Positions 34,157 to 45,882 of a DNA stretch of 64,000 nt are shown one piece after another. This stretch comes from Nocardia terrae (lineage in GTDB: Bacteria; Actinomycetota; Actinomycetes; Mycobacteriales; Mycobacteriaceae). Position 1 is the first letter of the stretch. Every line of letters starts with the position of its first letter. Under the pieces are notes generated by a model, which was not told where the DNA came from, made no database searches, and worked only from the letters and a program-made list of their open reading frames with translations. The stretch lies in contig NZ_WRPP01000001.1 in NCBI RefSeq assembly GCF_009760405.1, forward strand, positions 248,001-312,000. Direction: 5' to 3'. A program made the translations under genes and the position numbers.

Positions 34157-35644
34157 TCACGCCGTCAGCACCGTGTGAATTCGATTGCCGGGGTCGATGG
34201 TTCGGCGCAGCTTCGCCAGGCGCGGATAGTTCTGGCCGTAGTAGCGGGCCAGGGCATCGCCGGGTTCGAGGTAGTTGGCGTACGCGCCCGCCGAGACCGG
34301 CGCGAAGAGCTTGTGCGCCGCGGTGACCCAGTTCAGTGCGGTGTCGTGCGGGATCGGTTGGTAGGCGCCCCATTCGACCAGGGCGGCGTGGAAGCGCCAG
34401 GGGAACGCGGTGGCGGTGGGGCCGGTGTCGCGGATCGCACCGTCGAGGGTGTTGATCTGGACCCAACCGGTGCCGCCCGCCCGGGAGAAGGTGGTGATGG
34501 CCTCGATGATGCGGTCGATGGCGTCGGGAGTGAGATCGGTGACGACGTCGGAGCCGTTGGTGAAACTCGCGCGGGGCATGGTGGGCGCGCCGCCCGCGAG
34601 TTGCGTGATGGCGTCCATGTGCTCGAGGGTTTGGGTGTCGAGGGTCAGCGGATGCACGCCGATCGCGTCGGTCAGCGAGGCGGCGGCCCGAGGACCGGTT
34701 CCGGCCGGGCAGACCATTTGCATCCAGCAGTCCACGTTGCCGTCGCCGTCGGCGTCGATGCTCACATCGGCCCACTGGCCGCGGTCGGCGGAGCGCAGCC
34801 AGGTGGACCATCCGGCGATCACCCGGGCCGCTTTCTCGCCCGGGAAGGTCAGCTGGACAAGGTCTTTCGGGGTCGCCGGGATGGTGTCGAAGGTGAGGGA
34901 GGTGACCACGCCGAACAGCGAACCGCCGCCGCGCAATGCCCAGAACAGGTCCGGTCGGGAGGTGGCCGAGACCTCCGCGACGGTGCCGTCGGGCAGCACC
35001 AGAGTCGCGCCGGTGAGCCGGTCACAGGTGAGGCCGTAGGAGCGGGATTCGAAGCCGAGGCCGCCGCCGAGCGTGAGCCCGGTGATGCCGACATCGGGGC
35101 ACATGCCGGTCGGAATGGCCAGACCCGACCGGTCGAGTTCGCGGTAGACCTCGTAGAGCGTGTGGCCGGGGCCGATAATCGCCTGCCCGGCATTGACATT
35201 CACGCCGGTGAGCTGCCGGACGTCGATGATCAGGGCGTCGGTCGCGGTCGAGACCCCGGCGTAGGAGTGGCCGCCGGCGCGCGCGGCCACCGGGAGGTGA
35301 TACTTCGCGGCGAAGGCCAGGGCAGCCACCACATCATCGGTGTTCGCGACTTGCACTACGGCGGCGGGTGTTTCGTTGTCGAAGCGGGTGTTGAATACCT
35401 GCTTCGCCGATCCGTAGTCGACGTCACCGACGCGGACCACGCGGCCTCGGATCCGGCGCTCCAGCTTGGTCCAATTCGGTTTCGCCACAGCCGGACCGGA
35501 GGAGTTCGAGACCGGATCGGCGTCGGAATGGCCGGTCAATCCCCACCCGGCCAGCGCGATTCCGGCCGCCCCGCACAGGAAGGCGCCGCGCGAGAAGCCG
35601 CCGCCCGCGGCGCCCGTGATCGGGTTGGCCCTCGCTCTGCGCAT
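34157..35644 (-). CDS. FAD-linked berberine-bridge-type oxidase, exported
   Basis: About 495 residues. The N-terminus has a Tat-like signal (MRRARANPITG...FSRGAFLCGAAGIALAGW). The FAD_binding_4 domain includes PVAARAGGHSYAG with the His of covalent flavinylation, and YGLTCDRLTGATLV with a Cys suited to the second covalent bond. The BBE C-terminal segment YANYLEPGDALARYYGQNYPRLAKLRRTIDPGN is standard. The start ATG 35642-35644 follows GGAGG. It ends one base after the convergent efeB stop. The substrate, perhaps a sugar or phenolic alcohol, is unknown. Confidence 0.87.
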   Translation of the reverse strand: MRRARANPITGAAGGGFSRGAFLCGAAGIALAGWGLTGHSDADPVSNSSGPAVAKPNWTKLERRIRGRVVRVGDVDYGSAKQVFNTRFDNETPAAVVQVANTDDVVAALAFAAKYHLPVAARAGGHSYAGVSTATDALIIDVRQLTGVNVNAGQAIIGPGHTLYEVYRELDRSGLAIPTGMCPDVGITGLTLGGGLGFESRSYGLTCDRLTGATLVLPDGTVAEVSATSRPDLFWALRGGGSLFGVVTSLTFDTIPATPKDLVQLTFPGEKAARVIAGWSTWLRSADRGQWADVSIDADGDGNVDCWMQMVCPAGTGPRAAASLTDAIGVHPLTLDTQTLEHMDAITQLAGGAPTMPRASFTNGSDVVTDLTPDAIDRIIEAITTFSRAGGTGWVQINTLDGAIRDTGPTATAFPWRFHAALVEWGAYQPIPHDTALNWVTAAHKLFAPVSAGAYANYLEPGDALARYYGQNYPRLAKLRRTIDPGNRIHTVLTA

Positions 35645-35792
35645 GTATCCTCCAGTCCGGGTCGCGAGCCGGAAAAATACCATGTCGAGTAATTGTGCCG
35701 AGCCCAGGGCGGGCGGGCGTGACTTCGAGCTACGCCTAAGGCAATTCACAGGCAACCGTGACCGAAAGATCGGCGAGTCGCGGCGGGTCCGA

Positions 35793-37262
35793 TTACGTGG
35801 CGCGCACGCGCAGGTGGAAGTCGCGGTCGTCGGGCTCGTCGAGCATGGACTCCATGGTGGCGCGATCGAAGGGCAGCAGGTCGATGCTGCCGCCCTCGGT
35901 GAAGTACCAGGAGTTGCATCCGGTGTTCCACACGGTCGGTCCCATGGCCTCGGCGACCTCGGATTCGAACCGACCGGTGGCCTCCTCGGTGACCTCGACG
36001 GTGTCGAATTCGCCTGCGCTCCAGCGCCGGATCCAGCGGGTGATGTAGCGGGCGGTCACCTCGGCGGCGTGGTGCAGCGGGATCGAGCCGGTGGGGGAGT
36101 GCGGGCCGAGCACCGTGAAGAGGTTGGGGAACCCCGGGATGGCGGTCATGCGGTAGGCCCGCGGACCCTTGGCCCACGCGTCGTCGATCGAAACGCCTTC
36201 GCGCCCGGTGAGATTCATGGGGCGCATGTAATCGTGTGCCCGGAATCCGGTGGCGAGCACGATCATGTCGGCCTCGTGGTGGCGGCCGTCGGCGGTGCGG
36301 ATACCGGTGGCGGTCACCTCGTCGATGGCCGTGGTGACCAGCTCGGCATTGCGGGCGCGCAGGGCGCGGTAGTAGCTGCCGGACAGCACCTGGCGCTTGC
36401 ACAGCGGCTCGTAGTCGGGCGTGAGCTGTTCGCGCAGTTCAGGTTCGGAGATCTGTGCGCGCAGGCTCAGGCGGGCGTAGCGCTGGACCGCGCGCCGACG
36501 CCAGCTGGGGCGGGTGACGACATCGGTGAACAGCTTGGCTCCGGCCATGCCCGCCTGGTACAGTGCGCGGTTCACCTGTGGCATCCGGTTCAGCAATCCG
36601 CTGACGAGTGCGGGCTGCGGCAGCCACATCGGCGCCCAGATGACCCATTGCGGACTGCGCACGAAGTGCGTGATGTGCTGTGCGTCGGGCTGCAGGGCCG
36701 AAACCACCTGCACGCCGGTCGATCCCGTACCGAGCACGGCGATCCGCCGCCCGGCGGTCGGGACGGCGTCGTCCCAGCGCGCGGTGTGCAGCACGTCGCC
36801 GGTGAAATCCCCGAGCCCCGGGATGTCCGGCACCGCCGGATGATGCAGGACGCCGGTGGCCGCGATGACGAAGTCGGCCTCATAGCGGGTGCCGTCGGCG
36901 GTCTCCACCTGCCATTCGGTCCCGGTGAAGGTCGTCGCCACCACCTCGGAATTCAGCCGCACGTGCGACCGCAGCAGTCCGTGCCGCCGCGCGACATCGG
37001 CCAGATACCGCTGGATCTCCGGCCCGGGTGCGAACACATGCGACCAGTCCGGCTTGGGGTCGAACCCGAATTGGTACAGCTGCGAAGGCACATCGCAGGT
37101 CAGCCCCGGGTAATGGTTCCAATGCCAGACCCCGCCCACATCGGACCCCTTCTCCAACATCACGAAGTCGTGGAAACCGTTGCGCTGCAAAGTGATGGCA
37201 CTCGCGATCCCGGACACGCCGGCCCCGATGATCACGATACGAGGCTGCCGTGGCGCGCCCAT
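35793..37262 (-). CDS. Baeyer-Villiger-type flavin monooxygenase
   Basis: About 489 residues. The first dinucleotide fold is IVIIGAGVSGIASAITL, the BVMO fingerprint is FTGDVLHTARWDD (FxGxxxHxxxW), and the NADP fold is IAVLGTGSTGVQVV. NTGCNSWYFTEGG near the C-terminus is typical of actinomycete BVMOs. These enzymes insert oxygen next to ketones; the substrate is unknown. ATG 37260-37262 lies six bases after AAGGAGG. A 19-bp operator-like inverted repeat lies 33 bp upstream, but no TetR gene is adjacent. Confidence 0.87.
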   Translation of the reverse strand: MGAPRQPRIVIIGAGVSGIASAITLQRNGFHDFVMLEKGSDVGGVWHWNHYPGLTCDVPSQLYQFGFDPKPDWSHVFAPGPEIQRYLADVARRHGLLRSHVRLNSEVVATTFTGTEWQVETADGTRYEADFVIAATGVLHHPAVPDIPGLGDFTGDVLHTARWDDAVPTAGRRIAVLGTGSTGVQVVSALQPDAQHITHFVRSPQWVIWAPMWLPQPALVSGLLNRMPQVNRALYQAGMAGAKLFTDVVTRPSWRRRAVQRYARLSLRAQISEPELREQLTPDYEPLCKRQVLSGSYYRALRARNAELVTTAIDEVTATGIRTADGRHHEADMIVLATGFRAHDYMRPMNLTGREGVSIDDAWAKGPRAYRMTAIPGFPNLFTVLGPHSPTGSIPLHHAAEVTARYITRWIRRWSAGEFDTVEVTEEATGRFESEVAEAMGPTVWNTGCNSWYFTEGGSIDLLPFDRATMESMLDEPDDRDFHLRVRAT

Positions 37263-37294
37263 CCCCAACCTCCTTGTTGGATACCTTCAGAACT

Positions 37295-37313
37295 CAAATA
37301 CTGACGGTATTTG
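37295..37313. promoter_or_regulatory. 19-bp inverted repeat upstream of the monooxygenase
   Basis: CAAATAC, five bases TGACG, then GTATTTG: perfect 7-bp arms. Its position 33 bp before the monooxygenase start codon fits a repressor site. No regulator gene lies beside it, so the cognate protein must be encoded elsewhere. Confidence 0.65.
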
Positions 37314-37328
37314 GAATGGGCGGGCATG

Positions 37329-38090
37329 TCAATCGGCGAGCCGGATCGGCTCCCGCGTCAGGTCGCGCGCCACCAGCGTCGCCCCGGCGATCGCACCCGG
37401 CATCAGGAACACCGCCACCACCGGGATGAGGAACGCCAGGCCGAGTGGGAGGCCGAAGCCCCAGGCCAAGGGGCGGCGTGAGCGCAACAGCGCCAGGTGT
37501 TCGCGAACCTGCACGCCGCGGCGGGCGAGGGCGACGGCGGTCAGTTCCTGAGTGAGGAAGAAGCCGGTGACGAAGGCGGCGAGGACCGGGACGACGGTCT
37601 GGCCGACGACGGGCACGAAGCCGAGCACGAACAGCAGCAGCGCCCACAGCACCGCGCGGATCAGGATGCGGATGCCGTCGCGCAGGGCGATCCAGAGTTC
37701 GCGCCAGAGCGGCAGATTCGATTCGGGCGCGAGGCCGTCCGGCGCGGCCGCCCGGTCGACCCGCTCGGAGATCGCGTCGTAGAAGGGCTGTCCGATCAGC
37801 AGGGTGACCGCCGTGAAAGTGAGCACCGCGACCAGTGCCACGAGCGCGATCAGCGCCACGGTGAACAGTGCCCGGAACAACCCCAGCCACGGGCTCGGCC
37901 AGCCGTCGGCGAACGAGGTGAGGGTGTCGGTCAGGTCTGCGCCCCACACCACCATCGCCACCAGGGCCGCGACATAGAGCACCAGGGTGATCAACCCCGG
38001 CACGATGCCGAGGCCGTAGAGCCGCGGATGCCGCAGGATCCAGCGTTGTCCGGAAAGGAGGTACCGGAATCCGGTCCCGAAATCGCGCAT
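37329..38090 (-). CDS. EI24/CysZ-like membrane protein
   Basis: 253 residues with four to six membrane segments. The EI24 family pattern is visible in MRDFGTGFRYLLSGQRWILRHPRLYGLGIVPGLIT, LIGQPFYDAISERVD, and the RRPLAWGFGLPLGLAFLIPVVAVFLMPGAIAGATLVARDL tail. CysZ members carry sulfate into cells; many actinomycete members are uncharacterised. It starts at ATG 38090. It lies 21 bp from the stop of the beta-lactamase-like gene upstream, in the same orientation. Confidence 0.8.
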   Translation of the reverse strand: MRDFGTGFRYLLSGQRWILRHPRLYGLGIVPGLITLVLYVAALVAMVVWGADLTDTLTSFADGWPSPWLGLFRALFTVALIALVALVAVLTFTAVTLLIGQPFYDAISERVDRAAAPDGLAPESNLPLWRELWIALRDGIRILIRAVLWALLLFVLGFVPVVGQTVVPVLAAFVTGFFLTQELTAVALARRGVQVREHLALLRSRRPLAWGFGLPLGLAFLIPVVAVFLMPGAIAGATLVARDLTREPIRLAD

Positions 38091-38111
38091 GCCGGAACCC
38101 TAGTGGCCGCG

Positions 38112-38834
38112 CTAGGGGCAGGTACCGCCGGAGAGCTGTCCGAGGTGCTCGGCGAGCACGACCACGGCCCGGGAGACCAACAGCGTCGCGTCCTCGAAGG
38201 AGCCGGAGTCCGGGAGCGCCGCCACCGCGACCGCGAGGGTGCCGGAGTGGGTTCGCACCAGGCCGAATTGGCGTTCGGTGTAGGCGCCGGTGGCGTCGTC
38301 GGGACCCCAGCCGCCCTTGAACCGCGCCCCGGTGAATCCGCCCAGCCCCCAGCTCTGCTCGGCGACGACCTTGCCCATCAGGGCGAGCACCGACGCCGAC
38401 TGCGGCAGGCACGGCAGGCGCGAGGCGAATCGCACCTGATCGGAGAGTGACCACACCGTGGAGCCGAAAGCCAGTGAGTCGCTTGCCCAGTCGGCATTGG
38501 CGGGATTGTGCCGGTCGGCGACGTCGGTGGTGGTGTCCCCGGCCTCGTGCAGGACCTGTTCGACGGCCGTCGCGGCGGCCTGCGGGGTGCCCAGCGACTG
38601 CCACAGGGCCGAGGCCGCCCCGTTGTCGGAGGCGGTGATCGCCGAGCCGACCTGTTCGGAAACATCGGAATGTCGTCGCAGCGCCGCGATCGCCAGCGGC
38701 ACCTTGATCGTCGACCAGGCGACACCGCTGCTCCAATCACCGAGAACCGCAGGATGATTGCCGCCCACCGGCAGCAGAGCCAGCCCGAGTTTGCCGTGCG
38801 CCTGTGCCCGCAGTGCCGCGAAGTCGTCGAGCAA
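38112..38834 (-). CDS. Class A beta-lactamase-like serine hydrolase
   Basis: About 240 residues. The three catalytic motifs of the penicillin-interacting fold appear in order: SxxK in WSTIKVPLAI (near residue 41), SDN in TASDNGAAS (near 68) and KGG in FKGGWGP (near 174). The Glu of the omega loop is not obvious, so activity on beta-lactams is doubtful. The start given is TTG 38832-38834, but the frame is open upstream for about 30 codons (ending HAAAAEFVVPTG) without ATG or GTG, so the N-terminus is uncertain. No signal peptide is clear. Confidence 0.72.
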   Translation of the reverse strand: MLDDFAALRAQAHGKLGLALLPVGGNHPAVLGDWSSGVAWSTIKVPLAIAALRRHSDVSEQVGSAITASDNGAASALWQSLGTPQAAATAVEQVLHEAGDTTTDVADRHNPANADWASDSLAFGSTVWSLSDQVRFASRLPCLPQSASVLALMGKVVAEQSWGLGGFTGARFKGGWGPDDATGAYTERQFGLVRTHSGTLAVAVAALPDSGSFEDATLLVSRAVVVLAEHLGQLSGGTCP

Positions 38835-38950
38835 CCCTGTGGGAACGACGAATTCGGCGGCGGCCGCGTGCGCCCACTTTCGTGGGTTCGCTCTGTTGAC
38901 CGACGGCGCCGGGAGAATGTGACAGGAAGCGGCCCTGCGATCATGGACGG

Positions 38951-39691
38951 ATGAGTAACTGGCCCGAACCCGGGACCCGCGAGGTGCGGTTCGGTCTCGC
39001 CGAGCTGCGCCCCGACCCCGATCGCCCGGGTGGATGGCTGCTGACCGTCAATGGGATCGCCCAGTCCTACGTGGATCTCGACGACCCGACCCACCTCGAA
39101 CTCGATTACGTCCGCTACCTGGGCTACGTGGTCGATTCCCTGGACCCGTCCGACGCCCCGCTGGACGTCGTGCACATCGGCGGCGGCGGCGCCACCTTCC
39201 CGCGCTACCTCGCCGCCGTCCGCCCCGGCTCCCGGCACCTGATCATCGAGGCCGACGAGGCGCTGGCCAAGTTCGTCGACGATCGCCTCGGCCTGCGCTC
39301 CATCCCGGGCGTCGACCTCAGGCTCGGCGACGGGCTGACCGAAATCGCCACCCTCCCGGCGTCTTCCGCGGACCTGCTGATCGCCGACGCGTTCGAGGGC
39401 CTCCGAATGGCTGCGGGCATCACCGGCCCCGACTTCACCGCCGAGGTGGCTCGGGTCCTGCGCCCCGACGGCATCTACCTCCTGAATCTGGTCGGCACCC
39501 GCCACCACCTGGACGAAATCCGCAAGGCGTTCCCCCACCGCGCCCTCCTCGACGGCGACGTATTCGCCGGCTACACCGGCAACCAGGTGCTGGCCGCCGC
39601 CCGCGTCCCCCTCCCCCTGGACACCCTGCACCGCCGCATCGAGGACGCCTTCCCCCCGGCCCGCGTATCCGCGGAAATCCCGCTGGGATGA
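38951..39691 (+). CDS. Spermidine-synthase-like methyltransferase-fold protein
   Basis: 246 residues. The fold is that of polyamine aminopropyltransferases: SYVDLDDPTHLELDYVRYL, LDVVHIGGGGATFPRYLAAVRPG (the cofactor Gly loop), IIEADEALAKFVDDRLGL, and LLIADAFEGLRM. The residues that bind putrescine and dcSAM are not clearly present. Many actinomycete proteins of this type have no proven polyamine role. ATG 38951 starts it; it is divergent from the beta-lactamase-like gene. Confidence 0.78.
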   Translation: MSNWPEPGTREVRFGLAELRPDPDRPGGWLLTVNGIAQSYVDLDDPTHLELDYVRYLGYVVDSLDPSDAPLDVVHIGGGGATFPRYLAAVRPGSRHLIIEADEALAKFVDDRLGLRSIPGVDLRLGDGLTEIATLPASSADLLIADAFEGLRMAAGITGPDFTAEVARVLRPDGIYLLNLVGTRHHLDEIRKAFPHRALLDGDVFAGYTGNQVLAAARVPLPLDTLHRRIEDAFPPARVSAEIPLG

Positions 39692-39717
39692 GACGCGCAG
39701 ACTTCTGGTGAGCCTGC

Positions 39718-42206
<2,489 letters not shown>

Positions 42207-42282
42207 CGCTCGGACCTCCCTGTTCTCGACACCTGGACACTGTCTGAAAGATCAGCTTCGGCCGGTATCCGGTGCTGAAATA

Positions 42283-42296
42283 GGGTCTTAGGTCCC
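42283..42296. promoter_or_regulatory. DosR-like box, hibernation/devS side
   Basis: GGGTCTTAGGTCCC matches GGGACnnnnGTCCC, the recalled DosR core, at all but one palindromic position. It lies 77 bp upstream of the hibernation-protein start codon. Confidence 0.6.
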
Positions 42297-42379
42297 CTGA
42301 TTGTCTAATTATCGATTTTCTATATCACGCAAGCAGGTGAGGGTCGCTGTGCCCGGTTCGTGTCGCGTGGGCCCTGCGG

Positions 42380-42393
42380 AGGACGAAAGTCCC
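42380..42393. promoter_or_regulatory. DosR-like box, ctaD side
   Basis: AGGACGAAAGTCCC matches GGGACnnnnGTCCC at nine of ten fixed positions. It lies about 140 bp upstream of the ctaD start codon and could also act on the divergent genes. Confidence 0.6.
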
Positions 42394-42532
42394 GATCTGT
42401 CGATCATTGGTCACCATTCGGCCTTCGGGCATGTTCGAGGCGATAGCCCTCCGATTACCTTTCGGGTGCTTTGCGTGTCGATCGCTGGTTCCGGGGCGAA
42501 TGAGGGGCTCCGGACCGTCCCGAGGAGGATTC

Positions 42533-44293
42533 TTGACTGCTTCAACTCCTGAGCGACTATCGAGACCCGCTGGGCCGGTGGAGGTTCCGGCGCCCGCGCG
42601 CCCGTATCCGGCGCGGCGCGGGCCGAAGGGATCGTTCGTCTACCGGATGGTCACCACGACCGACCCCAAGGTGCTCGGCGTCATGTATCTGGTGACCTCG
42701 ATGGCGTTCTTCATGATCGCGGGGCTGATGGCGTTGCTGATGCGCGTCGAGCTGGCGCGGCCGGGCATGCAGTTCCTCTCGCCCGAACAGTTCAACCAGC
42801 TGTTCACCATGCACGGCACGATCATGCTGCTGTTCTACGCGACGGCGATCATCTTCGGATTCGCGAATATCTTGCTGCCCTTGCAGATCGGTGCGCCCGA
42901 TGTGGCCTTTCCGCGCTTGAACGCCCTGAGCTACTGGCTCTACGTGTTCGGCGCGACGTTGGCGACCGCGGGCTTCGTCACCCCCGGCGGCGCGGCCGAC
43001 TTCGGCTGGACCGCCTATGTGCCGCTGTCCGACATCATCCACTCGCCCGGCGTCGGCGCGGACATGTGGATCATCGGCGTGGGCGTCTCGGGTCTGGGCA
43101 CCATCCTGGGTGCGGTGAACATGCTCACCACGGTGGTGTGCCTGCGCTGCCCGGGCATGACGATGTTCCGGATGCCGATCTTCACCTGGAACGTCGTCGT
43201 CGCGAGTTTTCTTATCCTGCTGGTGTTTCCGCTGCTGACCGCCGCCGCGCTGGCGCTCTACTACGACCGGCACCTGGGCGGGCACATCTACGACCCGGCC
43301 AGCGGCGGGGTGATGCTGTTCCAGCACCTGTTCTGGTACTTCGGCCACCCCGAGGTGTACGTGATCGCGCTGCCGTTCTTCGGCATCGTGTCGGAGATCT
43401 TCCCGGTCTTCAGCCGCAAGCCGCTGTTCGGTTACACCGGAATGGTTTACGCGACGCTCGGCATCGCGGCGTTGTCCATCGCCGTCTGGGCGCACCACAT
43501 GTATGCGACGGGAGCTGTTCTGCTGCCGTACTTCTCGTTCATGACCTTCCTCATCGCGGTCCCGACCGGTGTGAAGTTCTTCAACTGGATCGGCACGCTG
43601 TGGAAGGGACAGCTGACCTTCGAATCACCCATGCTGTTCTCGCTGGGCTTCCTGGTGACCTTCCTCTTCGGCGGCCTGTCCGGCGTGCTGCTCGCCTCTC
43701 CGCCGCTCGACTTCCATATCAGCGACACCTATTTCGTGGTCGCGCACTTCCACTACACCCTCTTCGGCACCGTCGTGTTCGCCACCTTCGCGGGCATCTA
43801 CTTCTGGTTCCCGAAGATCACCGGGCGGATGTTGGACGAACGCCTGGCCAAGTGGCACTTCTGGACCACCTTCCTCGGCTTCCACCTGACCTTCCTGGCC
43901 CAGCACTGGCTCGGCAACATGGGCATGCCGCGCCGCTACGCCGACTACCTGCCCTCGGACGGATTCACCGCGCTCAATACGGTGTCCACCATCGGCTCGT
44001 TCGTGCTCGGCGCGTCGATGCTGCCGTTCATCTGGAACGTCTTCAAATCCACCCGCTACGGCGAGGTCGTGACCGTGGACGACCCGTGGGGCTACGGCAA
44101 CTCCCTGGAATGGGCCACCTCCTGCCCGCCACCACGCCACAACTTCTACGAACTGCCCCGAATCCGTTCGGAGCGACCGGCATTCGAGCTGCACTACCCG
44201 CACATGGTCGACCGCATGCGCGCCGAGGCCCACGTCGGCTGGGGAGCCCAGTCCCACCGGGTCGTCGAGACCGAACCGGTCGAGGCGAAATGA
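42533..44293 (+). CDS. ctaD: Cytochrome c oxidase subunit I (ctaD paralogue)
   Basis: 586 residues from TTG 42533 behind GAGGAGG; the longer frame from 42407 has no ribosome site. Haem-copper oxidase hallmarks are present: [60 protein letters not shown] with the His-Tyr pair, WAHHMYATG with two copper His, and [13 protein letters not shown] with the haem His residues. It resembles M. tuberculosis CtaD throughout, but the usual TTTDHK segment reads TTTDPK. No other oxidase subunits are adjacent, and DosR-like boxes lie upstream, so this is probably a second, hypoxia-linked copy. Confidence 0.92.
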   Translation: MTASTPERLSRPAGPVEVPAPARPYPARRGPKGSFVYRMVTTTDPKVLGVMYLVTSMAFFMIAGLMALLMRVELARPGMQFLSPEQFNQLFTMHGTIMLLFYATAIIFGFANILLPLQIGAPDVAFPRLNALSYWLYVFGATLATAGFVTPGGAADFGWTAYVPLSDIIHSPGVGADMWIIGVGVSGLGTILGAVNMLTTVVCLRCPGMTMFRMPIFTWNVVVASFLILLVFPLLTAAALALYYDRHLGGHIYDPASGGVMLFQHLFWYFGHPEVYVIALPFFGIVSEIFPVFSRKPLFGYTGMVYATLGIAALSIAVWAHHMYATGAVLLPYFSFMTFLIAVPTGVKFFNWIGTLWKGQLTFESPMLFSLGFLVTFLFGGLSGVLLASPPLDFHISDTYFVVAHFHYTLFGTVVFATFAGIYFWFPKITGRMLDERLAKWHFWTTFLGFHLTFLAQHWLGNMGMPRRYADYLPSDGFTALNTVSTIGSFVLGASMLPFIWNVFKSTRYGEVVTVDDPWGYGNSLEWATSCPPPRHNFYELPRIRSERPAFELHYPHMVDRMRAEAHVGWGAQSHRVVETEPVEAK

Positions 44294-44421
44294 GACGGCC
44301 ACCGGAGATGTCGACCTTCCGTGTGCCGCGGCTGCCGCAAGGACTCATCGCATTGCTGACCGGTGTGGTGCTGATCGTCGGGCTGATCATCCTGACGTGT
44401 GGAGCGGCTGTCCCCCCGTAG
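44290..44421 (+). CDS. 43-residue single-helix membrane protein downstream of ctaD
   Basis: The ATG at 44290 overlaps the ctaD stop (ATGA), a sign of translational coupling. The peptide starts [18 protein letters not shown] and continues [22 protein letters not shown], one membrane helix with a basic cytoplasmic N-terminus. It could be a small accessory subunit of the oxidase; no family is recognised. A second start, ATG 44308, is possible. Confidence 0.65.
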   Translation: MRRPPEMSTFRVPRLPQGLIALLTGVVLIVGLIILTCGAAVPP

Positions 44422-44474
44422 CCGCCCACACTCCGACGGGTGCGCAAGGAAATGTTCTACGACCCGCGCCTCGG

Positions 44475-45677
44475 TCACCGAATGGCGGCGGGGCCGAGGC
44501 TGTTTCGGTCCCGCGTCCTGCGCAGGTTCTCGGCCACCTCGGTCTCCCAGGCTTCATTGGCCTTGGTGGTGTCGACCTCGAATTCGAAGCGCTGCCGTGA
44601 CTTCGGATCGATGTCGGCGACATCGCGATAGAACTGCTCGTACCAGCGGCGCAATTGGTAGACCGGGCCGTCCTCGTCGCACAGCAGCGGGTTCTCGATC
44701 TTGGACTTGTGTTTCCAGATCTCGACGTCCTGCAGGAAGCCGACGCCGATGCCCTCGACCATCTTCGCGGCCAGCCGGTCGGCGGCACCGTCCGGAATGC
44801 CTTGCGGTTTGCGCAGGGTGATCCCGTATTGCAGGACGAACGAATCCTGGGTGACCGGGTAGTGGCAGTTCACCAGGACGCTGTTGACCTCGAACCCGCC
44901 ATAGATGTTGAGCAGCGGGTTGATCATGTACGACGGCCCGAAATACGAGGCTTCCGACTCCAGCAGGGTGTCACCGGCGTACTTGCCGGCCATGGGCGCG
45001 TCGGGGCGGCCCTTGGTCTTCAGATATTGCGTCGCGACGTGGCCTTCGAAGACGGTCTTGAAGTAGGTCGGGAAGGCGTAGTGGATATAGAAGAAATGCG
45101 CCATGTCCACGATGTTGTCGATGATCTCGCGGCAGTTGGAGCCTTCGATGAGGATCGAATTCCAGTTCCAGGGCGTCCAGGCGGCACTGTGGGTTTCGGC
45201 ATGATTGCCGTCGGCGTCGGTGTACGGGCCCTGGATGTAGGGGATGGTCACCTCGTCGGTCGGCGGGTTGCCCTCGTGGTCGTGCCACACGAACAGTTGA
45301 CCGTTGCGCTCCAAGGTGGTCCAGGAACGGGTCCGCGCCAGCGGCGGCACCCGGCGCGCGTACGGGATGCCGGTGCACCTACCTTGCCCGTTCCAGCGCC
45401 AATCGTGGAACGGGCAGGCGACGTCGTCACCCCTGACCTGTCCCATGGCCAGATCCCCGCCGAGGTGACGGCAGTAGGCGTCGAGTACGTTGAGCTTTCC
45501 GGTGCTGTCGGCCCAGACGACGAGCTTGGTGCCGAATGCGTTGACGGAGTGTGGTTTTCCGTCCCGGAAGGTGGCCGCCGGACCCAGGCAGTGCCAGCCC
45601 CGGGCATACCGGGCGGGCATGGAGCCCACGTCGATCTCACGGACCTGCCTGCCCTGCCGCGGAGAGTTTGCCGCCAC
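44475..45677 (-). CDS. kshA: 3-ketosteroid 9-alpha-monooxygenase oxygenase component (KshA-like)
   Basis: About 400 residues. The Rieske cluster motif is CRHLGGDLAMGQ...CPFHDWRW, and the mononuclear-iron ligands lie in DNIVDMAHFFYIHYAFPTYF. Segments such as IDVGSMPARYARGWHCLG, VVWADSTGKLNVLDAYCRHLGGD and YQLRRWYEQFYRDVADI follow mycobacterial KshA closely. KshA with reductase KshB hydroxylates ring B of 4-androstenedione-type steroids and opens it together with KstD. The start is GTG 45675-45677 with GAGGAT upstream. It is divergent from hsaA around a KstR-type palindrome. No kshB is in the window. Confidence 0.9.
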   Translation of the reverse strand: MAANSPRQGRQVREIDVGSMPARYARGWHCLGPAATFRDGKPHSVNAFGTKLVVWADSTGKLNVLDAYCRHLGGDLAMGQVRGDDVACPFHDWRWNGQGRCTGIPYARRVPPLARTRSWTTLERNGQLFVWHDHEGNPPTDEVTIPYIQGPYTDADGNHAETHSAAWTPWNWNSILIEGSNCREIIDNIVDMAHFFYIHYAFPTYFKTVFEGHVATQYLKTKGRPDAPMAGKYAGDTLLESEASYFGPSYMINPLLNIYGGFEVNSVLVNCHYPVTQDSFVLQYGITLRKPQGIPDGAADRLAAKMVEGIGVGFLQDVEIWKHKSKIENPLLCDEDGPVYQLRRWYEQFYRDVADIDPKSRQRFEFEVDTTKANEAWETEVAENLRRTRDRNSLGPAAIR

Positions 45678-45811
45678 CCGATCCTCCTCTGAAACATGTT
45701 ATAGATCTGTGTCAGCATCGCCGCCGCTTGACCTTCGCGCTACGGTCGAAAGTCCCTAATGTATTGGCTAATCGGCACGATGCTGCCGAGGCTATCGATG
45801 ATCCATAGTTG

Positions 45812-45827
45812 CTAGAACCAGTTCTAG
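45812..45827. promoter_or_regulatory. KstR-type operator between kshA and hsaA
   Basis: CTAGAACCAGTTCTAG: 7-bp perfect arms around CA; its inner 14 bases fit TnnAACnnGTTnnA. It lies 56 bp upstream of the hsaA start and about 135 bp upstream of kshA, as expected for shared sterol control. Confidence 0.75.
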
Positions 45828-45882
45828 TTTTTGGCGGGCGGGCGAGTAGCCCCGCTGATCGGATCAAGGAGTATCCACCGAG

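Larger units (their letters stand above)
42207..42532. other. Intergenic region between the divergent hibernation/devS and ctaD transcripts
   Basis: A 326-bp control region. It contains two DosR-like boxes (42283 and 42380) and the GAGGAGG ribosome site of ctaD at 42522-42528. No RNA gene or convincing small gene was seen. Two short open frames cross it but have no ribosome site. Confidence 0.6.

Noticed and set aside
45735..45760. A possible DosR box near kshA (GGTCGAAAGTCCC)
   Set aside because: Only one half-site fits; the left half has two mismatches. The KstR-type palindrome explains this promoter better.
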